Shown here piece by piece: positions 10,901-25,100 of a DNA stretch of 64,000 nucleotides. Below the pieces are notes generated by a model. The model worked only from the letters and a program-made list of their open reading frames with translations, did no database searches and was not told the origin of the DNA. Position 1 is the stretch's first letter; each line of letters starts with the position of its first letter. A program made the position numbers and the translations under genes. Source of the stretch: Charina bottae (taxonomy: Eukaryota > Chordata > Lepidosauria > Squamata > Charinaidae); NCBI GenBank assembly GCA_023362775.1, contig JALMGJ010000012.1:17621501-17685500 (forward strand). The letters are read 5' to 3'.

Positions 10901-13900
10901 CCCAGGAATCACATTTTGAGGAAGTCTTTATGTTTAATATGCCGTATTACAATCCTTCCCTACTGTTACGATAGATCCTAAATCATATACTTTAGAAAAA
11001 TGATTTACATACAGGTTTTGATAAGTATGCTTACAATAAGTGTGGTAAGAAAAATGCTTTCCTTCCATCATAGAAACTGCAGAGGTGGTTGGGGATCATC
11101 TCATAAGGTTTCATGGTAATTCTTGTCCCCACCCAACTTAAGGTGGGAGTAAACTTGGGAGGAGAGATCCTGTTTGGTGTAGTGCAGTGCTTTCCAAAGT
11201 CCCACCGTTGGCGACACACCAATGGCAGTAGCAGCGGTGGCGGCAGCGGCCTCGTGTTTCGCGCTAAAACCCGGAAGCGCTGATGGCGCGCCGCTGTGCA
11301 GGGCGACGCGCCATCAGCACTTCTGGGTTTTGTCGCGACACACTAATGTGTTGCAACACACAGTTTGGAGAGCTATGGTGTAGTGGTTAAGGCACCAGGC
11401 TAGAAACTGGGAGACGGTGAGTTCTAGTCCTGCCTTAGGCACAAAGCCAGTTGGGTGACCTTGGACCAGTCACTCACTCTCAGCCCTAGGAAGGAGGCAA
11501 TGGCAAACCACTTCTGAAAAACCTTGCCAAGAAAACTGCAGGGACTTGTCCAGGCAGTTGCCAGGAGTCAACACTGACTCGAAGGCACACACATGCTTGG
11601 GAGGAAAGGGTTGGAAGCTTGACTTCTCCTTTGCAGGAATGACTTATTTACAGTTGGGGCAAAGATGTTGCTCCAACAGGTAGTGGGTAATTAAGCTAGA
11701 AGGACCAACTCAGAACTGTATACTTGTAATACAGACTTAGGTACTTAAATGTACTCCAATATCAATCTATTGCTTATACATGGCATATGATGCATTTTGA
11801 TTCAATCTAGCATATTGTTTTTTATTTATGCTACAGCACAAGGCTTTCAAAGATAGAAAAAAGTATTCCATCGCATTTGCAAATAAGTACTTACCTTAAA
11901 TCTAAATGGATTAGACCAGGACATCTCTCTAGTAGTGTTTTAACATCTGAAAATGAAAAGCCAAATATAATCTGTCATTCATACCTACTCAGTAGCACTG
12001 TCCAGTGTATGACCTTACAAAAATGCCATAAATTACTTGGTCAGAAATATGTTTACTACTAGGATTTGGTTTTTCTTGAAAGCTTGCTTTAGTTTAACAC
12101 ATTTTACATACTAGAAAACACAACATCTATTCAGTCAGTCTCCAGTAATTTTCACTGCAATATGGAATGCCATATTATCTGCAAAACCTTAGGATGATTC
12201 CTGAACTATCCAGAAAACAAATACAGAGAATGATTCAAAACTTCACAAGGTTGCCAGCTGTTGTGAAAGTTCACTATTTTTGCCAGAACCATACTATTTA
12301 TTCTGAATGTAGTAGAAGCTGGGTTCAAGCAGTATCCAAACCTCAGCACAGGTTTGGATTCTGCAAATTCTGTTGGTTCAAGGGCTATACCAGACTTTGA
12401 GAGGCATGTCAAAAGACCGCAGTGCAAAAAGCAGGTTAAGGCTTCTTTTAGGAGGTGGTTTCAAGATTTTAAGGAGAAAAACGGGTGTCTAATTCAACTC
12501 CTGAACAATTACAATGGGAAACAAAACCCCAAAAAACTGATTTATTACAAGATGAATGGTAGGTTACCTGGACCAGGTATTTCAAGCCAAAGCTCACCTG
12601 GCATCAGGAGATTCTGTCTGTATCCACTAAGATTTAGCTGCAACAGTTCTGGAGGAAGGTGACCAACCGTGGTCTCCAAATGCTTGGCTGTGAAGTCACA
12701 CCAGCCCAAGTTCAATTCTTCTAATCTACATATAAATTGAGAAGGAATACATTCTAAAAATTACCTATTAAATGAGAGTTTTGAAGGCCTCTAAGTATCT
12801 AGATCTGGTATAAAAATACAAATATAAAACAGACCCTATTTTCAGTCTTCCAATTTGAAATTCAAACATATAATCTTCCGCTTTCATTTAATTTTTATAC
12901 CAACGAAACAGACAATGACACTGAGAGCCAGCAGATTTAGAACTGGAAAAGAAAATCCACTCACACAACACATGGGCTAGGTTCACTCACTGTGCTAAGC
13001 CATAGTTTAATTTAGCTTTGTTAAACCACAATGGCTGGCTTCACACACTGCACTGAATTGTGGCTGCAGCCTACAATGACTGGGTTCAAATTAACATACT
13101 AAACTAAATTCAACAAATATTATAGCTTAGCATGATACGTGAACCCAGCTCTTAAGTATAAAATTTGCTGTTCTCACTAACAGACCATTTCTATTAGCAG
13201 AACTGGGCTGTGGTGGATTTTTAAATTCTGTTCTTCTACTGTCCCTGAAATCTACTCTGAGGTTTGGGGAATCCTTTGAACAGAAGGGAAAGTGGCACCA
13301 GGTCTGCAAAAATGTGAAAACTGGCAGATGTCCTGGAGGAAGTTCCAGGGCCATCGCATTCAGTACCATGCTATAAAAATGATGAAACTCAATCTATATG
13401 TATAAGTTTCCTGCACCTGTGCACAAATCACCATGGGAATGCCCAGATGACCACTCAAAAACCCCACAGCAACCTGTCCCTCTAATCTGAACTCTGGATT
13501 GTTCCTGGAGTTTCTACCAACAGATCCAGTTTAGAATGTTTAACACTAGTGCTAAATGCAGTGTAATCTGTCATGTAAGTCATATTACCTTGGACAGCTT
13601 TTCAACATCACTTCCAAGGTATCTGCAGAGAATCCAGAACATCCAGATAAGTTCAGCCGGACCAAGTTGGGGTTCTGTGCTATACTTCTAAAAGAGAAAG
13701 AACAGAGTGGAGTGTTCAAATCCTGCTAAATTAATCTGTTTGATCATAAGGTAGCAGAACTGCGGGGGAGGATGAATGTACCCAAACTATCTGTAATGTG
13801 CAAAACTGGTTATGAATTTACTGATTATTTATTTAATTTATACACTGCTCTTCACAGAATAAAGCAGTTAATAGAATTAATAGAACAGCTGTTGGGAAGG

Positions 13901-16900
13901 AGAATGAGGCTTTATCCACATCTTCTACGTGGAAGCAATGGAGAAGGAAAGGTCTAGAGCAGGGCTTTCCAAAGTGCCGCCGCTGGCGACACACCGAGAG
14001 GCGGCGGCGGCGACACGCGCGCACACGGCGGCGGCGCGGGGGGGCGCGCAGCGGTGCGTGCGCGCGGCGGCGGCACAGGGGGCTTGCGGCGGCGCGCGCG
14101 CGCATGGCGGCGGCGCGGGAGGGGCGTGCGGCGGCACGGGAGGGGCGTGCGGTGGCACGCGCGTGCATGGCGGCCGCCGTGCGGCGGCGCGCGCGTGCAT
14201 GGCGGCCGCCGTGCACGCGCGCGCCGCCGCTTCCGGGTGGTGTGGCGACACACCACGCTGTGTGTGGTGACACACTTTTGTGTCGCGACACACAGTTTGG
14301 AAAGCTCTGGTCTAGAGAACTGAATAAAATGCAAATCACAAAAATAATTCTAAAAATCCTACAGATTCAAAATCAACAGCAAGGTCCTGAAGCAAAGGGA
14401 GCCCAAAACTTGAGTGAAGGGGTGTATCTTAAGCAATTGTTGAAACTGAAGGCTTTCCAAACTACTTTCTGAATAATCAGATGAATTATTAGACCAAAGG
14501 TTTTAGACTGCAATTCTAAATACACTTACTTGAGAGTAAACCTTCCTGAAAATATAATGGGACTCATTCCTGAGTACACATGCACATACAATACATCAGC
14601 ATCAGTTTTAGTCATACTTTAGCCTGGCTATATGACAGATACCTTAGGTGTTACAGAAAATATTCCTGAAAGAGCAATCAGAAGTCACAAGATACAGGGC
14701 TAAGATCAGCATGGATATGATAGCTAGGACTGCTTTTACTGTCGGTATCACTGGATACATTTCTAGATACATACACAGTATGTATACCCGCCAATGGAGT
14801 TTTACATGTTTAGTTAAGGGTTGTCTGTAGCTTGAATCATGTCAACTGGATTTCTGTTTTCTCAGTGGAAACGTTTCGCTCCTTATCCAAGGAGCTTCTT
14901 CAGTCTGAGCAAAGTTAGTAAGGGAATCCTTAAATATGTTTCTAGGGTGGCTGTGTGACCTTGCACCTGGGGCTAGGTCATGGTTATTTGAAGGTCACAC
15001 AGCCACCCTAGAAACATATTTAAGGATTCCCTTACCAACTTTGCTCAGACTGAAGAAGCTCCTTGGATAAGGAGCGAAACGTTTCCACTGAGAAAATAGA
15101 AATCCAGTTGACATGATTCAAGCTACAGACAATTCCACCTGGATGTCTGAGAACCTTCATCGACACTTAGTTAAGGGTTCTTAAACAATTCTTTATTTTC
15201 AGTCACCTGGTCTCCCAAACAGGTGTTGGAAGGAGATTTTATCCTTGTCCTTCACATGGAAAGAGTGGAGAAGGAACGCTTATGGTTGAGATGGAAAGAG
15301 CTGGAGAACTGAAATAAACTCTCTTGCAAAAGAAGGGGCATGAATTTTCTTCTTGCACAAGAAACGAGGGAAACGAAGTTGTACATTACAAGCGGACACC
15401 AAACCAAATTTAGTCTGAATTTTTAAACATGGTGCAATTCCTAAGACTACCTTAACTGGAAGTTCAGCTGCTCAACTGACTGAACCTGCGTACATCTTCA
15501 TGTCAATAAAAGCAATATAAGCCATGCACACCGACACGATCTTAAAACAGGCATTCCGTGGTGAATGAAAAAGCAGAAAGTCTTTTCTAAGATTATGCCT
15601 TTCATTCACACATTTTATACATTCTTACATTTAAAATAATCAGCAATTTAAAAAATGCTGCTCTTTGATTAAAGAATATAATTTATCTACTACTAAAAAG
15701 TTTGTTAAGTTGACTAATGGACAGATCAATTCTAGAGGAGGAAAAGGAAGTGAGTGAGGTAGAAGAAAGGCTTCCATAAAGCCCTTTTGGCACAGGCTGA
15801 CAGGATAGAAGATGAGTACAGGTAGTCCTCACTTAACGACTGCCCTGTTTACCAGCTGTTCGAAGTTACGACGGCACTGAAAAAGAAACTTTACGACTTG
15901 ACCTCACGCTTATGACTGTCGCAGCATCCCTGCGGTCACATGATCAAGATTCAGGTGCTTGGCAACCAGCGGGCATTTACGATCGTCACAGCATCCTGTG
16001 GCCATGTGATCACCATTTACGCGCTTTACAGCCGGCTTCCAACAAACAGTCAATGGAGAAGCCAGCAGTAAAATTGCAAGTCATGGTAACGTGATGTCTC
16101 ACTTAACGACCACAGCAGAAGTGAGGTCGTAAGTCCATTGCAGTCGCATGATGTCTCGCTTAACGAGCGCTTGCTGACAGAGTGGCCGGTCCCAATTGTG
16201 GTCATTAAGCAAGGACTACCTGTATGCAAAATTTTTCACTTTTTGATTCTGCAGCTGAGCTGGGGACTATTTTCTTTCTTATGTTTTTTTTTCTTTCACT
16301 GATACAAAGGGGGAAGGAAATCAACCAATGAGAAGGCAAATACAGTACTTCCTATGATCAAGAGCTCAGGGGCACAGGATCTGCAATGGTTTCTGTGGAT
16401 CTGTAATGTCTTTGAGCCTGCTTCTAGCATATCTCCATCTTACGCTGCTATTATTGTTGTTATTATTATTTATAATAGCCAGCCCACCCCAAAAGACTCT
16501 GGCAGCTTACAACATCCAAAATGCAATTTACAGCAATTAATAGCATAACAATAGAGCGTTACAAAGGATAGCAGCCCACAGCAATCAAAAACACAACAGA
16601 GGCTCCACTGACACACTAACTCCAGGCCTATGAACAGAGCAAGGGCTCTGTCAAGGATCTGTTACAACCTTTGCTCTTGCTGATATCTGCATCCCACATT
16701 GACACATTTCTTGGTCACTCACCTAACTATATCAGCAGAAAGTACAAGACCTTCCAAGCTGAGATTCTGCAGGCTCTGGCATCGGCCAAGAATGCTCTCG
16801 AGATCGGCAACCTTTATTGTACAATTCGATAAGTCCAGATGCTGCACACAAAGAGCTCTAAGAAAGAAAAGACAGGCAGACAAAGGCGTGAAGAAAACAA

Positions 16901-19061
16901 TGGGGTTTTAGAAGACAATTCTTTAAAAAAGCACAACCAAAATCACAGAGTCACTGAACTGTATAGTTTGAAGAGACCACAAGGATCATCTAGTCCCGTT
17001 TTCTGCAACGTGCAAGAAAACCAATTAAACCATTTATGAGTTTTAAAACCTCCAGAGAGGGAGAACCAACAGTCCCCATAGGTAGATGATTCAGTGCTGT
17101 ACAGAACTTACTGTCAAGAAGTTATTTCTTAAGTTACTGTATATTTAAACAAAATTTTGGGAGCTGCAACTTATACTCATTATTTCTGGACCTACTTTCT
17201 CTGGTCATGGAAAATAGTTCTTCACCATCTTCCCTGTAGCTTTATGTACTTGAGCAGGACTATCACGTCTGCCATCACTTTTTAAAAAAACTTTATTAAT
17301 TTTCAAAGTATAGTTAAAATACAAAAGATAGAATACAGAAAAGATAGAATACAGAACTAAAAAAAGAGAGAGAAACTATAAAGGTGCAGAAACAGATAGA
17401 AAATATAGAAAGAAAGTGACTTCTGACTTTCTCCAACACAGATATAAAAGCGTATTATACAAATGTAATCTCTTGCCATTAATTAAACCTTAAGTAACAT
17501 TATTTCTATAAAATCAAACCATTTAACTGTCAAAACCCAAACTCAAAATTTCATTTTTTTCAGATACAAGCTAATAGTCCAAAAGTAGTTTCCAAGAAGA
17601 AACAAATCCAGATACGGTATTTTCTCTTATCAATGCTGTTAACTTGGCCATTTGTGCCAATTCCGTTAATTTAACCATCCATTCTTCCATTTTGGGGATC
17701 TGTGAATCTTTCCATCTTTGTGCATATAAAAGTCTTACTGTCCTGTGTAGGTGCAGAAATAACACGCCGAGGCTTGGAATCTAGTCTCTAGTGTTTATTG
17801 CTTCCTACATACAGAATCCTGCTAAACTGATAGGGCTCGAAGAATCCCCGAGACATGAGTCCAATCTAGGGCGGAGCTTTCCGGAGGCGTTTGGGAAATA
17901 AGGCCAGGCCCTCCGAGCTTCGTGCCCGCTTCCCTCCCGTGAGTAAGCTCCCCCCGCCGCTCTCCTGTGTCTCCCTGACACTTACTGCTGTTATCATGTA
18001 TAAAAGCAAAGTCCCATGCTGCTTCTCAAGCTGTTTATCCATCAAACCCAAGTTCTGGTTTCAACTGTACATCTACTTTAAGAATCTTTTGAATAATACC
18101 ATATATCTGATCCCAGAATTTCTTAGCCTTTTCACTTTCTTTTCTCCAAGCCTCCCAATTCCTCATAGTTCATAGAGGTCCCTGTACCATTTGCACTACT
18201 ACTACTACTTTACTACTACTCTTCTAAACCCTCTGTGATGGAAGGTGAGGGCGACCTTGGAGAACAGAGGGAAGAGGTGCTGCCTAGGGAACAATCAGAT
18301 AAAAGGAAAGGGAGTCCGCGAGAGGGTAACCCACCCTGACCTCTCGAGCAATGAATAGGGAGGGCGGGAGATTCGTACTTTCAGACTTCCAAGATTCTGT
18401 TAATGTAGCCTTACCATAAAGTAGAATTAGTTCATCTAGTTGTGTTTCCTGTCTGGCCTACCTGGAAGGGCTGACACCCTCTCTAATTTCCCTCTTAGTA
18501 CTATCTTAATTTGGAATCCTTCAAAAGCACTGTCTTGTAGATTCATAAAATCTACATAGCATACATACGTAGGATTATGCAATGTTTACTTCACATAAAA
18601 ACCTTCATACAACATATTTAAAATGTATTAAACATTTTGCTCATTTGAAAAAAGAATTTAACATTATTTTTTTCCAGTGTTTCCCCTAAATTCAAAACCC
18701 CTTTTCTCTTTTTTCCCCCCTAAGACCACAAATCCCTACACATACACATTTTAAACATTTTACCCACAAGCACTTTAATTACAAACTACAAATAAAATGC
18801 TGGAACAGGAGATGCTCTCAATGTCTTGTCAGTGTCTGGAGCAGGGTTTCTCAACCAGGGTTCCGTGAGAAGTCACTAGGGGTTCCCTAGGAGATCACGA
18901 TTTATTTTAAAAATTATTTCAAATTCGGGCAACTTCACATTAAAGAGGTAAGTTTTATTCTTTATTTTTAGTTTAGGAACACTGTTAATGCATATATATA
19001 CAGGCCTACACATGAAACAAATAGAATAATTTTGTAACTTCTGGCCTATATTTGAGCCGAT

Positions 19062-19117
<56 letters not shown>

Positions 19118-22100
19118 ATTTATCCCCGCCCATCTCCCGAAACAGGGGACTCTGGGCGGTTTACAGGATAATAATGGTTAAAATCTATACATAAAATTAC
19201 AAACAGTATAAAATAATTATAAATTATGAATCCAGATGTATAAGATGTTCGTTAAAAGAAGGACATTAAAATCAAGGGGTTAGCCATCTCCATGAAGAAC
19301 TACCCCTTCCTCCATCCCATGCCAGGCGGCAGAACCAGGTCTTCAGCTCTTTCCTAAAGGTCGGGAGGGAGGAGATCTGTCTCAACTCTGGGGGCAAGGT
19401 GTTCCATAGCATGGGCGCTGTCACGGAGAAGGCCCGCCTCCTAGACCCCATCAGATGACAATCTCTAATTGATGGGGTACGTAGCAGGGCCTCTCTGGAT
19501 GACCAGGTGGGGCAGGTCGATAACATGGGGATGAGACGGTCCCTCAGGTATCCTGGTCCCATGCCATGTAGGGCTTTAAAGGTGATAACCAACACCTTGA
19601 ATTGTACCCGGAAGCAAACCGGCACCCAATGCAGCTCGCGGAGCAACGGTGTTACATGTGCTGATCTTGGAGCCTATATTTGTGCAGGGGTTCCCCGAGG
19701 CCTAGAAAATATTTCAAGGGTTCCTCCAGGGTCAAAGGTTGAGAAAGGCTGGTCTGGAGGGTAACAAACACTGGATGGGATGAAACAGGCGGAGGCTGAA
19801 TGCCAAGGAGATGAAGTTGCTGCTTGTTCTTCAGGGTGCTCTGACTGCTCCAGTGTTGTCTCTATGGGTTGGCACTGCCCATTCAGGCCCTGCTCTGGTT
19901 TATAGGTGCAATTCAAAGTGCTGGTTGTCACGTATAAAGCCCTACTTCACTTGGGCCAAAGTACTTGAGGACTAGATCCTTCAACTGGAATCAACCTACC
20001 CAACCCATGCAGTCTGGAAGAAACTGTTGGGGGTGGGGGTGGAGGCTCATAGGTGCTGCTTCTCCATAGCGGAAGTTATTTTATGGAAAAGCTTCCCTTT
20101 AGAATTAGATTGGCCCACACTGTCGTAGCTTTCAGGAAAGGCCTGAAAACAGAAGTATTTCAGAGGGCCTACAGTGAGTGATAGAACACTGTTTTGTTTT
20201 TTTTAACTGTTGTTGGTGTTATGGTTTTAGGATTTTATATATGTTGGTTTCTACCATGGGCATTTTATTTACATGGTTTTATTGCTTGTGATTATTGTAA
20301 ATCAATGTTTCTCAACCGTGGCAACTTGAAGAGGTGTGGACTTCAACTCCCAGAATTCTCCAGCCAGCAAGCTGGGAGTTGAAGTCCACACCTCTTCAAG
20401 TTGCCAAGGTTGAGAAACACTGTTGTAAACCATTGAGAGCTTTGCGGTTGTGGTGGCAAAAAGAAGGAAGGAAGGAAGGAAGGAAGGAAGGGAGGGAGGG
20501 AGGGAGGGAGGGGGGAAGGGGAGGGAAAGGAAAGGAAAGGAAAGGAAAGGAAAGGAAAGGAAAGGAAAGGAAAGGAAAGGAAAGGAAAGGAAAGGAAAGG
20601 AAAGGAAAGGAAAGGAAAGGAAAGGAAAGGAAAGGAAAGGAAAGGAGGAAGGAAGGACCCTAGCCAATCATTTTCTCAAAGCTACATAGCAAACCTCAGG
20701 AGTGATGAAGGATGTGATCTGAAATGAGACTCTACAATGAAACCTCATACATTATACCATGTAAGTAGTAGACAACAGGGTATCCATAGACACCAAGGTG
20801 ACCCCAAACCTGACTTTTAAAATTATTTTAATAAAAACTAATAATATAAGAAAGCTAGATGGTCCAAAACAAAGCATCAGCCTGTAGCATCATCGTTATT
20901 TTGTTTTGTGCCTAACCATGCCCATCATGACAGCTGTCTTTTCAGTAGACAACTCTACCAGGGTGACCATTTTTTGCTCTCAGCCAAAAAAGGTTGCCTA
21001 TTCACACATTGCACTGCACTGATGTCCACTGCCAAAGCTAGGTCAGTTGACCAAGTTCCCTACTCCACTTGAAAATCTTGCTTTTCTTTTTTTCAAGACA
21101 GACTACAACTTATTAGTAGACGGGCAGGAATGAAACTGAAAAAATAAAGGGTATAATCTCGTTTTGCTGCAGCCTTTACCTGCTTGCTTTAAACAAAGGT
21201 GTCCCGATGCAGGACCTTGGACAGCGGAAGGCCATAACCCCCAAGGACAGCAATTGGCCAATAACTCCTGACAAGAGATTTTTACCTGCAAGATCAAGAG
21301 TTTGCCAGAGCGACTCATCAAGCCTTAAAAAGAAAAAAGGGAAATCAATTTAACAGCAATTGAACCAAAAGCATTAGCAGAACTTTAGCAGACTGTTATG
21401 CTACAAATCTATGCACATGTGGTCAGGATTTACCCCACATGTTAAAAAATTATTAGAACGAATACTTACATTTTCCATGTTGGTTATAGCTATGGCAGAG
21501 TTGTGGAAAAAAATCTCTACAGGCTACTTCCGTGCACTATTGCATACGTTAATCAAATTTAAAGGTGGAAAGAAATTAAAGGATGGATGAGAAATTTATG
21601 ATCAGCCACTCATTTCTCAGAAATATGTCCTTCTTTGAAGTAGTAGTACTTGTCAAGTGGCTTCAAGAGCCCAATTTATTTTTTTATACAAACAGCGAGC
21701 TTCAAAGTTAGAAGCTATATTTGAGAGTGGAAAAGGAGATTGGCAAGTAACATCTAAGTCAGAGCCTTCCAAACTGTATATCGGGACACGTTAGCGTGTC
21801 GGCTGCAGTGTCTGGGTGTGTTGCGGCTGCTGCTGCCTCCTGGCTTCCACACAGGTTCTAGTGCCTGCCATGTGCCTTGCTGCCTCCAAACCTGCCCTGC
21901 CAGGATTCTGCACAGGTCCTAGTTCCTGCCTTGATGCCTCCAAACCAGCTGTGATTCCGCGCAGGTCCTAGTGCCTGCCTTGTGCCTGCTGTAAGAGTGT
22001 GTCGCGAAATTATGCCTTGCTGTAAGAGTGTGTCATGAAATGATGCATGTCTAAAAAGTGTGTCACCAACATGAAAAGTTTGGAAAGCTCTGATCTAAGT

Positions 22101-25100
22101 TATCCTGTACTCTGTTTTACAGTATATTCTTTATGGAGTATTAGCATGGACAAGATTTCTTCATTTTACTAATTTAAAAAGTCTATTTGCTGTTGAATAA
22201 GAGCTGTTCAATTTCTTTGTACAAAATAGAGTAAAAATCTTTTTTATCTACAATATTTTGTTTAATGCTAGTAGTAGTATAGCTTTATTGATTAGTCAAT
22301 TGACCATATCAAAATTGTAATGCTAGTAAATTTTATCAGTTTTTAAATGTTAACAGTTTCAAATATTGAGTTTTTTGTAAATAAGCCTTTTAAGTCTTAG
22401 CTTTTTATACAATGCTGGTACATTTTTTATTAATTGTGGAGCCCTAAAGAGGGGGCTTCATGTTCCAAATACATCTGGCGAGCTAAATAAAAGCTCATTG
22501 TTGTTATGTTAGGGAAAACACTATATTATTTGAAGGACTGCCTTGTCTTTTTATCCAGACCTTTCAGAGCCTTGGGGATTTTAGCTGGTGGTTTTGAAGT
22601 GTTTGCATATATGATGTGTAATATTTATATACTGCAAGCCACTCAGAGCTATTCAGGAGTAGGCGGTATACAGGTAGTCCTCGCTTAACAACCATTCATT
22701 TAACAATGGTCCAAAGTAAGGGCCTCAGAAAAAGTGTTTTATGATCTGTACTCGCATTTACAACTGTTGCAAACCATCGCACTACCCTGGGATCACGTGA
22801 TCGCAATTCGGGCACTTGACAGCTGGCTTGCATTTACGACCAGTTGCAGCATCCTGCAGTCACGTGGTCACAATTTGTGACCTTTTTTTGCCAGTCTCCA
22901 GCAAAAATCATCTATTGGGGAAGCTCGATTCGCTTAACAACTGTGGTGATTCGCTTAACAACCCGTGATTCGCTTACCGACCGTCGTAAAATGGTAGTAA
23001 AGTCGGGTCATGTGGTGACTCACTTAATGATTGCACCACTTAACAACCAATTTTCCAGTCCCTATTGTGGTTGTTAAGTGAGGACTACCTGTAGACATTT
23101 GTTAAAGAAAGACATACATACATACATATATTCATACATATATATGGAAAACACTGGTGGCAAGACTTCTTGACACTATGAAAAGCGAATAAATATTGCG
23201 TGCATTGGGCAAAATCTGCATAGAACGTCATTGAAAAACAGAGCAAGAGCAAAAGTGATAGATTTGCTCAGGCCTAGATAGAAAGTATACCACAGCATGC
23301 AGTTAAAATTCCATCCAAATATCGTGCTACTATCTTTGTATATGGTGTATCGTTGCTTCCCATGTGACAATAAAACTCCTAAGTCACTGAATTCCTACCA
23401 ACTGTAATAATTAACAAATCATATCAAAGCTCAATGGAAACCAAATCGATTCAGCAAACATTAAAAGGAAAATGTTCTTGTACATCTATATATACTTCTA
23501 TTTAGAAATCAACAGCCACTTACGAAAGGCGATGCCATCTCTGACAAACCTGGGAAACTTTCAGCAAATCAGTCAAGGTTAGATACGAAAAGATTCCCAA
23601 CAGCAACTCATCTGGCAAGCTATCCCAAGAAACACCTTTTGGGGATGAGAGGAAAGAATTATTACAAAGCTTTAACTGAGTGTTTCTCAATCTTGGCAGC
23701 TTTAAGATGTTTGGAATTCTGGGAATTGAAGTCCACACATCTTAAAGCTGCCAAGACTGAGAAACACAGCTTTAACTAGTCCATTGTCTGCTGAACAAGG
23801 AGGCAGATAAGCAAACTTTCCAGCATCTTTTGCACTTTTACAGCAGACCCTACTGGATTCATCCAACTCATGGAGAACACTGTATTTCTTCCTTTCAGCA
23901 AGATATAACTGCGGCATAATTGTGTAAAGCTGAATGGGTCAGTTAAGGTCACTCTACTATTAAAAATGATGAATAAGTAGTCTGAACCTCCATTAGTGAT
24001 GCTCACTTCCATCTTAGCTGTGTCATGAAGATTCCAGAAAACAATAAGAAGCCCACAAGACTGGTGGCGTCCTCACTTCAAATGTACCTATCCAGACTTT
24101 GAGTCCTCGCTTAACAACCATTCATTTAGAGATGGTTTGGACTTACAACAGTGTTGAAAAAAACGACTTGCAACTGGTCCTCACACTTATGACCATTGCA
24201 GCATCCCTGCAGTCATGTGATCACGGTTTGGGCGCTTGGCAACCAGTTCACATTTATGACCATCGCAGCATCCTGTGGTCACGTGATCACCATTTTTTAA
24301 CCTTCCCAGCCGGCTTCTGGCAAGCAAAATCAATGGGGAACCGTGTGATTCACTAATGACCACGTGGTTCGCTTAACGACCACATTGATTTGTTCAACCA
24401 CCGCTGCAAAATAAAATCAGGTCAGATTTGCTTAATGACTGCTTCACTTAGCAACTGAAATTCCTGGCCCAATTGTGGTCGTTAAGTGAGGACTACCTGT
24501 ATAGGAGGAGAATACAAAAGGAACAGCCCTTTCAGATGTGGCACCACAGTTGGAAGAACTGCCTGGTGCCTAACATGTATTACTTTAGCACTGCGGAAAA
24601 CCTTTTCTATTTTCTTGAGCTGCTTAATCTTGTTTAAGTTGTTTTTATTTTGTATCTTGTGATTCTATGGCAATTTATACTTCAGTAGTATGTTTTATCA
24701 CTATGAATTTTACACTCTTAATGCTTGGGCTTTCAGAAGTCTATTTTAGGGAGGTCTATAAACATTGTTCATAAAACGAATTGAAATACTGACCTCAAGT
24801 CCTTTATTTTGGATCCTACATGGTTTGAAACAATAATCCACAATAGCGCAAACACACAGCACAAGCCGACAGCTTTCAGAAGTAAATCTTACAGAGTTCC
24901 CTGTAACTTATTTCAAGGTAAATAAAGTGGGACTGCAACCTGTGACAAACTTTCAGTAACACTAAAGGAGTGAAACTCAGTCTCCAGAAAATGGAATAGT
25001 CAGATGTTGGCCAGGGTATTAAATTACTAAATTAATTTGCCTTTTTAATGATTCCCAACTGATAAATGTATTTGCATGCAAATTGTGACTAATATAAATC

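Noticed and set aside
13833..14472. Ala/Arg-rich ORFs on both strands
   Set aside because: Products of GGCGGC/GCGCGC repeats in a hAT MITE with clear ends and target duplication.
20302..20689. Repetitive Lys/Gly/Arg and Phe/Leu/Ser ORFs
   Set aside because: Translations of the GGAA/GGAAA microsatellite.
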